Translations under genes and position numbers: made by a program
Source of the DNA: Kappaphycus alvarezii
Taxonomy: Eukaryota > Rhodophyta > Florideophyceae > Gigartinales > Solieriaceae
Reading direction: 5' to 3'
NCBI GenBank assembly: GCA_002205965.3
Contig: NADL03000018.1
Coordinates: 1-64,000 of the forward strand
DNA: 64,000 bases
Notes under the pieces: generated by a model
The model's database searches: none
What the model was told of the DNA's origin: nothing
What the model saw: the letters and a program-made list of their open reading frames with translations, nothing else
Shown here: in pieces, positions 1 to 14,000 of the stretch
Numbering within the stretch: position 1 is the stretch's first letter
Layout of the letters: each line of letters begins with the position of its first letter

Positions 1-2718
1 AGGCAGTTGCCGCCTGCACATCTGGACAACCCCAGCGAGTGCAGACATTTGCCAAAGTATTCCTGTTTCCTGATGTTTTCGGACATGTCCCTCCCCGCTC
101 CTGTTCCTCGAACGCCGCCCGCAATCGATCGCAGAAGCAATGAAAGAGCGGGTAGAACTATGGACCTCCGGCCAATACATGACTTTGTGGGAACAGGCCG
201 TCAGTACGTCTCCCCCACGCGCTGCGGCTACGCCGCTATCTCCGACCAGCAACGGGTAAATATCAGCAGAGCTACTAAACTGGCCAAGGAGGGGGCATAC
301 GGAAAGGCAGCACAGGCGCTCGGCTCGTTGGGCGTCTTACCACCCACCCCCGAGGTCGTCCAGGCACTCCTCGCGAAGCACCCGCAACAAGCTCCCAACG
401 ACGAGGCAGCGCACCACACCCCACTAGACAATATATCGCCCTTCCGCGACTTCACGGAGAAGGAGGTGCTCGATGCTGTTCGTGGGTTTAAACCAGGTTC
501 CTCTGCGGGGGGTTCTGGTCTCAAACCTTGCCACCTCGTCGAACTTCTGCGAGCCCCGTCTTCATCTGGCCCGTCCGGATTTTTGGCAGCCTTGTCTAAA
601 ATGGTGAACACCCTAGCAGCCGGCAAGGCCCCAGCCGCTCTTGCACCTTGGATAGCTGGAGCGCCCCTAACCCCTTTGGCCAAGAAAGACCTGACACCCA
701 GGCCAATAGCCGTAGGAGAAACGCTGCGCAGATTGACTGGTAGTTGCCTGATGACAAGAGCCTCCGCGAGAGCAGCTAAATACCTACAACCGCTGCAGGT
801 TGGCATCGCTACCCGATCCGGCACTGATACCGTCGTCCATGGAGTCCGAAGGGTCGTGCAGAAGTTCGGGCACACCTCCGAATACGCATTGCTGACTGTT
901 GACCTCAAAAATGCATTCAATTTGTGCAGTCGGACAGCTTTCCTGGCAGCAGTCAAACACCAGTTCCCCGACCTGTTCCCGTGGGTGGCATACTGCTATG
1001 CACATGAGCCCGCTTTCTTGTGGTTTGGCAGCCACATAATCCGGAGCGTGCAAGGAACGCAACAAGGGGACAATCTCGGTGGGCTCCTTTTCGATCTTGC
1101 GCTGCACCCCGTTATCCTCAAAATCCAACGGTTATTGAAATCAGGGGATGACGAAGAGCAGCAACTCGGCAACCTGCTGTTTCAACTCTGGTACCATGAT
1201 GATGGGTACATCATCGCAAAACACGACCACTCCGCAAGGCACTGGACATCTTGTCATCGCCAGAGGCCACAGCTCGGGGTCTGCACCTAGCAGTGCCGAA
1301 ATGCAGAATCTGGTGGCCAACTCCACCACTGGAGTCAGTGCAACGCCTCTATCCAAGAGAACTCACACAGGAGTACAGCGAGGGCACAGTTGTCCTGAAC
1401 GCTCCGGTTGGCACCAACGGGTTTACCCAGCAGCACTTCACAGGCCATGTGAAGTCCCTGAAGCCGTTCCTCGACACTATCATCGCCTTGGGGAACACGC
1501 ATATCGCGTTCCAGCTCCTGCGCAACTGTTTCGGGGTCTGTAAGCTCGGATACCTGTTACGGGTGGTGCCACCAGCTTGCACTGCGGAAGGCGCTGCAAT
1601 ATTCGATGCAATGATGGAGAACTGTGTGCGCACACTGGCTGGGGGCGTCCTCGACCCCGACATATTTCGAGAACTGCAGTTGCCCATGAAACCGATCACC
1701 GCCAAGAAGCCATCACTGGGAATTGGACTCACTTCGGCGAAGTCAATTGCAGCTGCAGCCTTCCTCGCCTCCAGCGCAGCGTCCAACAGGCTGTGTGCAG
1801 CCCTCCTCCCAGCGGCAATTACGGATCTCTCAACGTACCGAGACATCGTCGAGGCGCACCAGATTTGGTCCCTCTCTTGCTCCCAGTCCAGGATTATCCC
1901 CTTAGTGCCCTCTGCTCAAACAAAACACCATCACAGAAGACACTATCGGACGCCATCCACGAGCGGGTGCAAGAGGAGATCGATGTGGGCGACAATAGAC
2001 GGCAGGCCTTCCGTGCCTCCATGGGGCTCCCCGGCGCGAAAGATTGGGTGTACTGCACCCCATCTCCGGGCCTTAAGACTAGCATTGAACCAAGAGAATT
2101 CTCAATATGGTTCCAATACTATTGCCAAGTCCCGCTCTTCCTCCGGAAACACCATGCCCCAAGCGGAACTGCCCCGAAACTCTCGACTGTTTCGGCGACC
2201 ATCTGTTGCACTGCTTACACGGGGGCGAAGGACGCGAAGACACGACTGTCAGGTTCGTTTATTGGCAAGCGATCTCATGAAAGCCGCGCGACATCCAGTC
2301 ATCGAGCCGCGAGAAGGGGTCCACCGCACAAGACCCGATATCCGCGCAATGGGACGAACGGCAGAACAGACTACTTCGATGTCACCTTCGTCAACCCCTA
2401 GCGCCCTCGAACAGGAGAGTGAGGACATTCAACCCACTCACCTCGCTTAACGCGGCAAGAACGGCGAAACACAGAAGATACGAGTCCTTTATCGCGTCTT
2501 CCGCCGGAAGTAGGCTAGTGCCCGTCCCTATCTCTACCCTCGGGGGATGGCACCCGGACGCCCACGCGTTGCTAACCGACGTCGCACGCAACGTCGCTAC
2601 GAGGGCAAGGGAGACCTACGCAAAGGTCAAAGAAATCTTATCACAGCGTCATGCCGCAGCAGCAGTAATGTCCAACGCAGCGTGCCTGTTGGCCGGCCTC
2701 CCGTCAGTTTTCTAGCGT
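1..2718 (+). mobile_element. LINE (non-LTR retrotransposon) copy A, 5' end outside the window
   Basis: Reverse transcriptase of non-LTR type. Seen motifs: RPIAVGETLRRL (about 700), TVDLKNAFN (about 897), QGTQQGDNLGGLLFD (about 1,060) and the catalytic YHDDG (about 1,192). The reading continues in other frames with a thumb-like part (1,225-1,860), then LPGAKDWVYC (about 2,030), a zinc motif CPKRNC...CFGDHLLHC (2,155-2,215), and RPDIRAMG followed by DYFDVTF (2,330-2,395), ending at PSVF plus stop near 2,715. RPD...D-V-T resembles the PD-(D/E)xK restriction-like endonuclease placed C-terminally in some LINE groups; that part is inference. About six frame changes are needed, so this copy is dead. 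The start lies beyond the left edge. A sister copy lies on the minus strand at 39,577-40,300. Confidence 0.8.
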
Positions 2719-2919
2719 TTTGACGTCTTCCTGCCATTTCTTTACATTGTAAGCCTTTACCATCACGACATCCCTCAGGGAACAGCTGACCATATTTTTC
2801 ATGCATTAAAAACACCCCAAATTTTCCCCCCACTAATATACCTCCCTTTAACAGTAGAGCCGCAACTCTTGATCTCTATCCTTCTCAATTACCTCCTACA
2901 CCCTTCCTGCGTCCCCACA

Positions 2920-3021
2920 ATGCCACGCGGCATGAAACTCACGGACAATGAGCGCTCGCAAGCAATTACGTTGCAGACAGCGGGCAAAAGCATTTCAGAC
3001 ATTGCTCGTCAACTTAAAAGG
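2920..3021 (+). pseudogene. Tc1/mariner-type transposase, N-terminal HTH fragment
   Basis: From the Met at 2,920 the frame reads MPRGMKLTDNERSQ, then an HTH-like stretch GKSISDIARQLKR, as at the start of Tc1/mariner transposases. The similarity stops exactly where a short dispersed repeat begins (3,021), so the gene was cut by that insertion or by recombination. The Tc1 element at 40,727-42,093 also starts MPRG but is not a close copy. No inverted repeats were found around this fragment. Confidence 0.5.
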
Positions 3022-3130
3022 GGGAACGTTTGGGTGTTTTACTCTTGGAAGATATATCCGATCTATCCCATGGTTCTACACAACCACAATCGACTCAAAA
3101 AGGGGTATACCGACACAGTAATGGGGGAGG
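3021..3130 (-). repeat. Short dispersed repeat 'R', copy 1
   Basis: On the minus strand this reads GTCGGTATACCCC...GAGTCGATTGTGGTTGTG...TAGATCGGATATATC, then CCAAGAGTAAAACACCCAAA. The same order of blocks recurs at 40,501-40,614, 51,439-51,548 and 51,898-52,002 in unrelated flanks, which defines a mobile repeat of about 110 bp. Nature unknown. Confidence 0.7.
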
Positions 3131-3143
3131 AACTTTAAAGTGT

Positions 3144-3182
3144 AGTGCCAGAGGGCCGACGACTAGTCGACCCTCTGGCACT
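3144..3182. repeat. Perfect 12-bp inverted repeat (hairpin)
   Basis: AGTGCCAGAGGG and CCCTCTGGCACT flank a 15-base centre that itself contains the palindrome CGACTAGTCG. No gene is adjacent; role unknown. Confidence 0.7.
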
Positions 3183-5299
3183 GAGACGAGAGTGAGCGCA
3201 GAGGCAGGAAATGAAAGAACCGATCTAAAGTGTTACATGGTAGCGTCTCTTTGATTCGGGCAAGACTACCATTCCTCAATTCCAACAACCGATCGAAACA
3301 GTCTTTCACTTACACCTCCTTACCCCTCTCGTACTGTACCTCCCGCTCTACTTTCTCGTAACATTTTTTCTTTACTTCCTTTTGTTTATTACTGTGTTAC
3401 CTAGCGCTCAGTACCAAAAAAGACTGAAAATGAGCGAGAATGTAGTGAATTTCTTGGAAAATTACCCAATTTGATCGTTCCAAGGGACTACATTCAATGG
3501 TGCAGGCGAATGAAGACCTTGATGCAATAGAATGATGTTGAGCTTCTTAGACTACGACAGAACGGAATAAACCACGAAAAATCAGTAGGCGAGGGAGAAT
3601 TGATCAAAGGTCCGTACAGTGGCTGTAATAATATTGTCGCTAAGCTCATGTCCTATGCATCAAATCTGAGCCACTACAGATGATGATTAAAAATCCGAAA
3701 TTATCTTTGGGATAAACTGTAGTGCAATGTGCGCTGCGCATTTCTTCTCATCTAGGAACGGAAAATCGTCAGAAAATGAGAAACCCAACACACACACACA
3801 CCAAGACCCACAGGGTGCTCGCTGTCCCTCGTTCTCTTTAAGCACCCTGCGATGCAGAAACACAGCTCGCCGATAGCGAGGAGAGATGAGGTTGGAAGAG
3901 CAGGGATAATTCCTCGGACGGCTGGACGGTAGACATATCCTCCGGGTTATAAGGCCGGACCGTGGTCCGCGGAATGCTAGAACCTTGATAGATATCGATT
4001 CCAGAGAATCGTAGGCAACAGGGGTGTAATACTGGGCAAAGAAGATGTAGTATTTGGTTAGCTGTGCTGAATATTTCCTTTGGAGATAAGTATGTTGTCA
4101 CCAACGATAACCCTGAAGTTCCTATTTTTATATAGACGCCGGAGTCCGGGGCACCAAGCGTGAGTAAATATCACAAAAAAACAACAAAAGGAGTATCGTA
4201 ATATTGGATAGAGAGGGGGGAAATAGAAAGGGGGATCCGGGCAGATAAACGTGGCTATAGCCAAAGTTGCCGTTGGCAAGGTTTCTGCAAAGGCGGAAGT
4301 TGGGAGTCAAGTTCAGGGCCAACACTGGATGGCTGTTTAATCTAGGGCCCTAGTGGCTAAGTAGATATAATACTACTTAGATGGGTTAGGGTTATCTACG
4401 AAGGCGGGGTTAGTGAAGTTAGGGTCAGCCAAGTAAGGGAGATCCAAGTTAGAGATAAGTAAATTCGTCATTTGGCTCAATAGGTGCCTTTCACCTGCGA
4501 AAATATCAGGTCCAATCTGGGGGCCGAATGGTCCAGATTGCAAGCCCTCAAGCCCGATCGGGTGAGTATACAGTACCAGAAATAATAGTAGGCGACAAAA
4601 GAAAATGCCCTTTACTGTACAGTACAGTGCCTGCTAGTTAGCAGTGGATCAGATAAAAAAGATCATCAAAATCAGCTCTGCTGATGGAAGTATAGTGTGA
4701 GTTCCAATTGCACTACATAAAATTACTGGCTTCTACACTTCATCCAATCTTCAAGGTGAGATTAATCTCTACAAAGAACCCGAAATATTGGAATATAAAG
4801 AATGGTTACACTGTGAAGAAAATCTGAATAAGTTTCAGGAGGTCTTGAGCGAGCTCTTGTCGCTGGGTAAGAATAACTCAAGGGAGAGGATAGCCTCAAA
4901 GATCAATAAAAATTACTGGGGAAATCCCTCAGATCTCAATGATCTCTGACCAACTAAAAAACCAAGAAAGGGGATTATCGGGACAGAAATATTTCGCCTC
5001 TAGAACAAGAAAAAAAGAACAACAGGATTCAATTCCGAAGCCGTCTGGATCAGGATCAAGCAGTTATCGATTCGGAACTGGTTATATTCAAGAGGGAAGG
5101 TTGAAATAGAACCGAAATTAAAGCATTGAACCTTGCTAGGTATGCAGACTTCCAGGTAATTGCTCTTGAGACTGTTATTACTGAGCTGAAAAAATCGGCT
5201 CCCAGGGACTGAGGCCGTATTATTGAACGAAATGGGTGAACTGGCATAGTGTATTCTAAACGAAAACGAGGCCACCGAGTAGAGTATATCGGTACAATT
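3183..5299. other. No recognisable gene
   Basis: Only short open frames on both strands, none with a motif I recognise. A CA-rich stretch lies near 3,792. Near 4,500-4,560 there is a short palindromic GGTCCAATCTGG...CCAGATTG block. The part after about 4,700 has weakly coding-like pieces that may be the eroded 5' part of the copia fossil that follows. Confidence 0.5.
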
Positions 5300-8060
5300 G
5301 GAAAACAGGTTCCCAATGCCCGAGAAATTCTTAAGGTGGAATCATTTGGAACAATGGAACCTAACTAAAACATCGGACAGAAAAACGGAAATGGAGTCCC
5401 TTCTGCTCATCCAGCGCAATCATTTCATCATCCTGAATGAAAATCAATTTCTTCAAACATTGAACTTAACAATGGCGAACCAATACATCACTGTGCAAAT
5501 GTATGAATAAAATCAAATTTAAGAGCTCAGATGATAAATGAGGGACCAGAAATTCAAACCTTGCTATTGTCGATTTAGGAAGCTCTCACTTTTGTTCTTG
5601 TCAAGGAGATCTTTTAGCAAATATGTGAAAAATTCACCATCAGGATGTTCAAACAGTCTCTGAAGTCTCTACTCTAGTTGGAAGAGGCCAAATATTTGTC
5701 CCATTAATGGATAGATTCTACATAGAGGCGTACCATCGCACATTACTACCAAGCAATCATTCCCTCTTTGATACCAAATAGTTTCAAAATTCCTTTCACA
5801 TTTGACCCACCAGCCCTTTTCGAAAGAGCACGTGCGTCATTTCGAGTCGAAATAATAATACTGTGGATAATATGATTAAGATGGATAATGATGGACGTTA
5901 ACCGCCCATGCTGAGCCCAAAAATAAGAAAGAAGAGCTTTGAGGCACTTGAAAATTCGATTAAATTCATTTCAAATAAAGTCGGAGGAAGTTACTCCGAC
6001 AGGGATATGACATATTTAAAATGCTCAAGCATCTCCACCAGCAACTGAATGAGGGAATTTTTGTTTTAAAGCAACCAAGCACTGGCAATCCATACCTCTT
6101 CGGATATATTAAGCTCACAAATACTATTGATTTTGTACAGCAGGTTCCAAAAGAGTTGGATGAAATTCTCTGCATCTCTCGCGCAATTATTCAGGTGCAT
6201 CAGCGCCCAATACTGCCGAACCAGCGAGCTGATTCCAAAACTCTTGACATTTTTTACGTTTACATCAGTAGCAATGCTGTTCAACAGTCCTTGGGGAACA
6301 CTCTGTACTTTGTATGTTTTGTCAATGACTTCAAGTCGAAATCGGATGTTTACTTCCTAGAGAAAAAATGAATTTCTTCAAAGTGATCAAATATTACAAG
6401 GATCGCTCTGAGAAATTAATCGAATTCAAGCATATGGATATTCGAGTGGATGGACCATGGGAAAACATATTTGCTGCTGCCAAGGAAATTGAGCAGCTCA
6501 ACGGATTTCTTCTGGAAGCAACTACTCCCTATCCACCTAAAAATAATGGAGTGGCAAAACGATTCATGAGAGAGCTAGGAATCAGCGCACGTGTGCTTCT
6601 ATTTGGACCTAGTCTAGGTACCAAGCTATGGGCAGAAGCGACAATTTTTGTAAACTGGTTGCGAAACAGATTTCTGTCGGGAAGAATTGGGTGACATCTC
6701 CCAATACTTCTTTGGGACCCCAGAACTTGGATTAAATTTCAGGAACTACTCATATTTTGCAAAAAGAGGTTTTAAGCTCCTGTGGCAATCAATCATGCAG
6801 AGATCTAAGCAAATTTCGCCGATAGCAGCGATGGCTTGTTTTGTTGGGCCCAAAAGCGAGCATAAAATGTATCGAATTTATCTTCCTGAAATCGGCAAAC
6901 CATTCGCTAAGAGTACGTAAGAATTCCAGTTTGGTTCATCTAATCGGATCTTCAGATTGTATCTCCCGCCGTTCTTCAGTCGATGAAGGAATTAAAAATG
7001 CCAAAGTAATGGATGTCCTCCTGTGCCAACTATTTATCATTATGTGATACACTTGACCCAATTCAAGTCGGCACATCTCAAAAAACACAACATGATCGCA
7101 GCCTTCGGACATGCAAGATCCGCATTGGTGCAAGGTTGTCAACAGAGTATCGGCCAATACGTGATCGAAAAACTTGGGAATACGTGTTTATAGGCCAAAA
7201 GTGTGTTTCATCACATTTAATTGGGTATTTTATGTCAAAACACTGAATAAAGATGGGACCCGGGTAATGCACCGAGGGCGTTGCATTATCCGAGGATATA
7301 TGCAGACTCCTCGGGTCGATATCTACCCTGATTTGCTATACGAACTGGTTGCCTCTCTTGAGACAATAATTATCCTCCTTTCGATTGCTTCTACATCAGG
7401 AATTATCGTTGAAGAGGGTGACGTGAGGAAAACATATCTTTATGGGAAAATTGACATCATAGTATTTATGGAGCAACCGACGGATTAAAGCGGTACTTTA
7501 TAGCATCCGAGATATTTATGCATAATTTTGAAGTCTACATATGAAATTCGTCAAGCTAGAAACATTTGGGGGTCTTTGCTTGTTTTCAACATTAGGAGAT
7601 GGGGATTTGAGAAGTCAGACACTGAACCTTGAGTATTTTTAAAGAAGAATGGGAAGGAACTCATTATCCTCGTTATCATGGTGGAAGACATAGAATTCAC
7701 TGGGAGCTCCAAACATCTAACGAAAATTTCGATAAGAGGATGAGTAAGAATTTGACGTTAAATTCTTTGCAAATCTCATTATTTTTCGGTATAGGAAGTA
7801 CATAGAGAACCTGGGGGCATAAGGATATATCAACACAGATACATGGAGAACTTATTGAAATAGAATGGCTGGTTTACGCAAAAAGGAGCTTGAGTTCCTC
7901 TTCCTAAGAATGAAGACCGAGCACAACCCTGCAAATATGATACAATGCTCGATTAATTTCGCCATTCTATGTACCGCGCCACAGTTTTGGAGCTATTGAG
8001 TCTCGCCGTAGGTGCAACTTACTGCGCATTGGAAGGACAGGATCCGACCGGATAAAAAGT
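5300..8060 (+). mobile_element. Old Ty1/copia fossil (gag?-protease-integrase-RT-RNase H order)
   Basis: Pieces in copia order are visible: a protease-like region (about 5,560-5,800, GRGQIFVPL), an integrase region (about 6,020-6,690, with PPKNNGVAKRFMREL and WAEATIFVNWLRNR), then reverse transcriptase (about 7,170-7,770, with WVFYVKTLNKDGT and a degraded DD region) and a tail to about 8,050 resembling the start of RNase H (LAVGATYCALEG). No LTRs were found. It is heavily broken (well over ten breaks) and old. It is not a close copy of the copia element at 18,860-24,649. Confidence 0.75.
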
Positions 8061-11000
8061 GAGTAAGATGTATTATTAATAATTTAAATTTTCTGTTAAA
8101 TTATGCATGTAGACAGCAAATGTTTTGTCAAAATTTTGTTGAGAATATTGCACAACTCTGATTAAGTAGAGCTGATGAGAACTCCCCGTTCAAATAGGTC
8201 TAGAGTAAGTGGTGAAAGGACGAGCTTATAAGAGATAAGATGCTTCAAATTTGAAAAGAGTAGTCCGTTGGCAGAATCCATGCAAGTAATGTCACAAAAA
8301 AAGGAGAGTGTCTCGTAAAGCCTGTCTAGTAAGAAATAAAAAGCATGCAAAGAAGTTCTGTTAGTGGCATGAAAAGGGGTTTAGACTTTAACAGGAAGTT
8401 TTTTTTTATGAGAAATTGACTTCAAGACTCAGTGTTTTTAATGTGAAAATCTAACTTGAAACGAGAAACTCGAAATGCCAGTTCAACTGCAACTCTCCAT
8501 CTTTACTATCCAAAGTTTTCTTAACAGTTCAGAACTATCTTGGGAAGAAGAGCACGTATCCAAGTTGGGGAAACTCTGTGTTTCTCTTTAGTTGAGTTCA
8601 CTGAAAGGTTATGAGCAGTAAGAGTCTTCATTAATTTTGATATTAAAGATACATATGCCAAAAATAACTGTAGAATACAAATTAAGTATTGATTTTGTCA
8701 ATTTTCCCTGAAGAACTCATCTATTCATAATATAATATGAACAGGCACATCTCAACATTTTACGTTTTCTGTCTACCAATGTCTTAACAGATTTAGTACT
8801 TTAAATTTTGGGCAACGTCAGATGCCGAGCGACCATCGCAAGTACTGTAGACATACCAAGACCACGCTTTTACCCTCAAAATTCATTTCTATTCACCAAA
8901 TGATTCCCTCAAACACTAAAGGCCATTCTCATCTAGTTTAGCAGATCTATGCATTTCTAAGCCAATCATCAAGCACTTTGATTGATTTTCAATAAGAAAT
9001 CCTCAAATATATGGATCTAAGTGAGTTGTTTCCTCCGGAGACTGAAATTAGGAAATAGTAAATTGGTAATGTTTTCGTTGATTTAATGGAGACAAAAAAG
9101 TAGTTAAAAGAGGTTGATGAATGGAATTGATCAAGGAAAACAATGGAATAAGAGAGAATATACTTCTCGAAGAGGGACTCATGTTCTATTTTTGTTGCTG
9201 ATAATCTGAGAAGTGGAAGAGAAAATGCAAATGGAACGGTTAAAGGCCATGTACGGGGCTAAATTAACGATGACACAGTAAAAAAAATATCAAAAGAGTA
9301 TCAGCACCGGAAGGAAAATCAATTTTTTTTGTTGTAAAAGTAGGTTTTCTGAAATTGAATTTTGTTCTTTGTAAAAAACTATCTATTTAAAGACAATTAC
9401 ATCGAAATGAATGGGAAAATAATTCAAGACTTCTTGAGGGCCGCTATTCAGAGTTTCAGGGACACAAGAATCTAATATGATCCTTTTCTACCCTGTTCAG
9501 AAAATAATTCTTACAGGAGATTAAATAATACGAACTGAAGGAGTGTATAATAAGAAAATAGAGGGGAGTTATCTGTTTCAGTGATAAGAATAGAGACTGT
9601 AATTTTGAAAAAATATATTTAGAATTGGATGGAAATGAATAAAAAGAAGTAATAGTATGTCAAACGAGAGTGTAGTCACAAACCTGAAATCTAAACGAAA
9701 ATTTAGTTACCAATCCGTCTCGAAGTACTCGGCAAAATTTGTCCGCATTTGAAGAACATTGTACATCTTCATCTCTCAATAGATTTTCCGCGCGTTTATT
9801 TCCACATTAACGCCTTTTAAAAATATCTCGTCCACAAGAATTATAGTGAAAGGAGAAAGAGCTATAGGAGGAGCGGGAAATAAAAATGAAGAGAAGTTTT
9901 GACGGAGGAGAGATAGAATTTCGTAAAGAAAGAGATAAAACCAGGTAAACTAAAACTTGAGGAGTGAATTAAAGATAATAGGGCGACGTGAGAGGAGAAT
10001 CGAAAGGAACGTAAGGAATTCATGTATATGATTATACTTATATATAATGCAAGCAATTGTCCAATTAATGAGATAACTGATAAAATGTACTGCTTCCTGG
10101 AGAACGAGGTGGAATTTGAAAAATTAATTTGCTTACGGTACAAAAATAGATTTACTTCAAGATGTTTGAGGTATATATGTCGCAAGATTTTTTTCACACC
10201 AAAAATTAGGATTCATTGAGTTTAAATGCGGAACGTGAAGATAAAGAATTAATACTTTTTTTAACACTTTTTGTACGTAAGACGATTCGCTATGTTTGGA
10301 AAGGGTCTCCAACGCGCTCTATTTTCCCATTCGGAAGCCATTATGGCTATGAGAAACTTATTATACTTTTAAACACGGTACTTATGTTGCTGAAAAGCAT
10401 GTTTTGTGCATAAATTATCTACAAAAGTAACTTTTAGCCCAAAAACAATTACGATTTGACAGAGTTCCTGCTTATGTTCTCTCGACATTTTAATCAAGAT
10501 TTTCATAGAAGGGGGATCATTCTATCATTTTGGCGCAATGCATAGATCTCGTATAATGATCATGTTGCCAACTACTTTACAAATATTTCTGATTAGAGAA
10601 TAGCAAGGTTGCTATTATTGAGTTCTCCAAATTTACTTTATAGGGATCAGTTTTCTGATCGCATAGTATTCACTCGCGAAATATTGATGTAAATCATGCG
10701 CATGCTCCTCTTCAGGCATTCAAACAGCGACAATCGGGTCGATTTCGAATAAATTTATGATCTTTTTCTTTTTCAAACTGAAGGAAAAGAACAGGAAACA
10801 GCTGTTGTACAAAATAATAGGCGTAAATAATAATTGATGAATTTGATCTATACAATGGCAGAGATAATGCCAGAAAGTTATTAGCTCTCATGCTCCGAAA
10901 TATTTTCTGTTTGAGTTGCACAAAGTTTCTCCTAAGGATTAAAAACACTCCTTTGGCACTTAAAGCAGAGAAACAATGGAGTAAATATAACGGAATGAAG

Positions 11001-14000
11001 CATGAACGAATTATATTATGATGATAAGGGAACAATCACAAACTGAATGATAAGTTAAGAGGAGGACTTATCGGGTTATTTCAATGCTTATCTATAATTT
11101 TTTTATCCCTTCAGCTCTTACTATCGGAAAGAAAATTTATTTTAGAAGCGTTGATCTAAATATAATTCAAAGTTACAAATAAAAATGTTTACGATAACTA
11201 CTTGTACTGGAAAGACTTTACCGTATTGAAATTTGATCTAAGGAAGAAAAATAACTGACCATTCGTAGGGGAATTTTGGATACATGTCTATCTCCCAGTA
11301 TTAAGGGTAGAAAAATTGAAGTGATTTTTAATTCTAGAAATAGTTGTATGATTTATGGCTTAGAAAAACTGCAATTAGTCTCCAAAAATGCCGTTCCATG
11401 TGTCGCACACTACTTTTATTCGGCTTTTCTAATTTGGGACTGCAGTGTGTACATATGACTACTGATGGCACACAGCAGGATCTGGCTAAAGGAGCCGTAA
11501 ACTTTACTGTACTGTAACGCCGTATTGCAAAATGTGAACAAAGTACGTAGCTTTACGTATTAGTAATAAACCTAGCGTTTTGAAAGACTATTTATGTAAC
11601 TTGAAATGGAACGGGATTTAAGACTCGTTTTCTGCATTTTTGGAAGCCCACTGTCTTCTGTTATGACACTATACAGCCATATCGCCGATTAAAAAGATCA
11701 GATCATGCTTTTTACGGAGACTATGAATTTTATTTAGCACAACTTCGAGATTTCGACAACACAGAAGACAACAGCTAAAAAAATCGTGTTACAGGCCCTC
11801 TCTGACATCTCAAGAGGTCCCAATTATGTTATCCTTATCTTACGCAAATAAAGATGGGCCAGATATCTTTTTATTACGGCGATGATCTTCAGGTGTCAGA
11901 AACTTGGCCCCTTAGTATGAATTGTTGGGTTAAGCGTGATTTCAGCTGCCACCTCATCCCTGCACGAACGTTATGGGTTCAAATTATCATTAAGTGGTTT
12001 TATACGGATCTTAATGATGGAAAGCGTCCTACTTGCTGCGCTAGACTCTAGAAAAATGCACGGCCAGTTACGGCAACCGGAACGGCAATGCGCCCAGCAC
12101 CCTGACTTCCAATCATGCTCACTTGCATTGACCGCTATAAGCCGAGAAGGACCGACCAAGAAAGCAAGACTGTTCATCGGAAGTAGTTCAAGTCGCTGAG
12201 CTCGCGTCCACGATAAATACATTTAACCGATGTGTGGATGCAGTGACACCGTAAGCAAAGGGGATTTTTTTTATAGCCGTGCGTACATGCTAATTATTAA
12301 CTAGAACAAGTGGAAATTTGAAGCCACCATTCACGACTTCAGAGCAGTGTGCACGGGGTTTCTCGGTCTTAGTCTGGGTATTGGTAGAATATGAATATAG
12401 GGGTACTGGAGGAACTGTATGTGATAGTTTTGGTCATTATGAATGCTTTCGGTTTGGTTTATGATATCGGTGGGCGCAAATTGGACGGAAAAGATCAACA
12501 GAAGAGTAAAGGCAACGATGTCAAAAGGGGTGGCACGAAGCGGAGGAAAAAATTAGACCGTACAGCAAGGAAATGATGCTACTAATTAGAATTGGACAAA
12601 GAAAAATAGAAGTGCGTGCAATTAATATTCAAATTGATAAAACACTGAGTGAACAGCTTAATGTAAAAGGCATGCTTGCTGATACCCATTCAACTTGTAT
12701 GTTAGTGTAAATGTACGTGAATATTTTTGGTAGGCGCAGATGAAACTCCAGTCTAACAGCAAAGTAGAGGGGAAGCCAGGAAAAAGATAAGCCTGATTGG
12801 AATTACTGCTTTAAATGGGAAATAGTAATTAGATTCCAATTTTTTAATTTTTTACTACTTTTATTTTTAAAAATTTTCACCCTGAAAATTTCGAACCAGC
12901 GATGAGTGCACAATACGCGAGTCTTGTTACGTCTCCCGTGCAACTGTAGTGTCATTGAGTACAGAAACACGCGCAATGGTTTTCGCACATTTTTGAGCAA
13001 CTAGCTAAGCTTTTATTTAGTGACCCTCCATATTCTGTAGAGAATTCCCCAGAACTGATACCCAGAATCAGTGAGTCGTCATGCAATGCACAGATATTAC
13101 CTTCTGTAATGCTTTGAAAAATCACTATTGAGTTGTAACAGCACATTTCAATAAATAAACGGAATATGAGACAGAGTCTACTCGTGCGATAAGTCATAGA
13201 GAAAACTGACACAAGTTGTATATTACACTAATTTACAGTTTAAGGTACCTGTTCATGGTGTTTGAGAACACATTCGCACTTTCAACACCAGTTAATTCAA
13301 GGATCACTCAGTTTGGAAAATAAATTAAGAGTTAGTCGATTGTAAAGAAAAATATGAATAAATTACTATACGTAAAGTATATCAGAATTAAATTATCGGG
13401 AATAATATGGAAATTACAGTGAGCCACTATAATCGTTACAATTTTAGTGTTATTTTAGGATCAGTTATCAACATAGGACAGAATATTAGCGGTTTAAATG
13501 AGCCTTAGGGGTATATTGAAGCCCATTTAGCAACTATAAAAAGTTTGAAAATATTTTATGGTGTGAAAATATTGTCCTTTGTATATTTAAATGGAAAAAA
13601 ACCATGTGCTCTTAAACAAGAAACATACTGTTTCGATAATTATTGTTCACATATTATACCGTTGAACTTTCCACACTAAATCTGTGTCCCATTTTACACT
13701 TGGTGATATTTTCCCTCCAGTTTTGAGTTTTCTATCGAAACAAGCCCGAAATGGACACTACCTCGCTTTATCTTTACTTTGAGTAAAAAAAGCCACGGCT
13801 ACATATTAATGCTCTTAGCTCCAAAAGAACGTTCTGTGCATCAAAAGAGCATGGGAGGTGAATGGCTTCTATCTGGATCACAGTTTTTGAGGGAGTGCCA
13901 ATTAACTTTGAAAGAAAGGCAGTAGAGAAATTAAATAAAATGGAAATGAATGGAGATGGACATATTGAAAACAAAGTCATGGAAATATCTAGGAACACCT

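Noticed and set aside
228-1128. Minus-strand frames of up to 242 codons opposite the LINE
   Set aside because: Antisense shadow; the plus frame carries the RT motifs.
4380-4440. TTAGGG-like words (GTTAGGGTTATC, GTTAGGGTCAGC) suggesting an internal telomeric array
   Set aside because: Only two or three imperfect words, not tandem.
9862-10197. 111-codon minus-strand frame in the AT-rich block
   Set aside because: Phe/Ser/Leu/Ile-rich translation typical of random AT-rich DNA; no domain or repeat.
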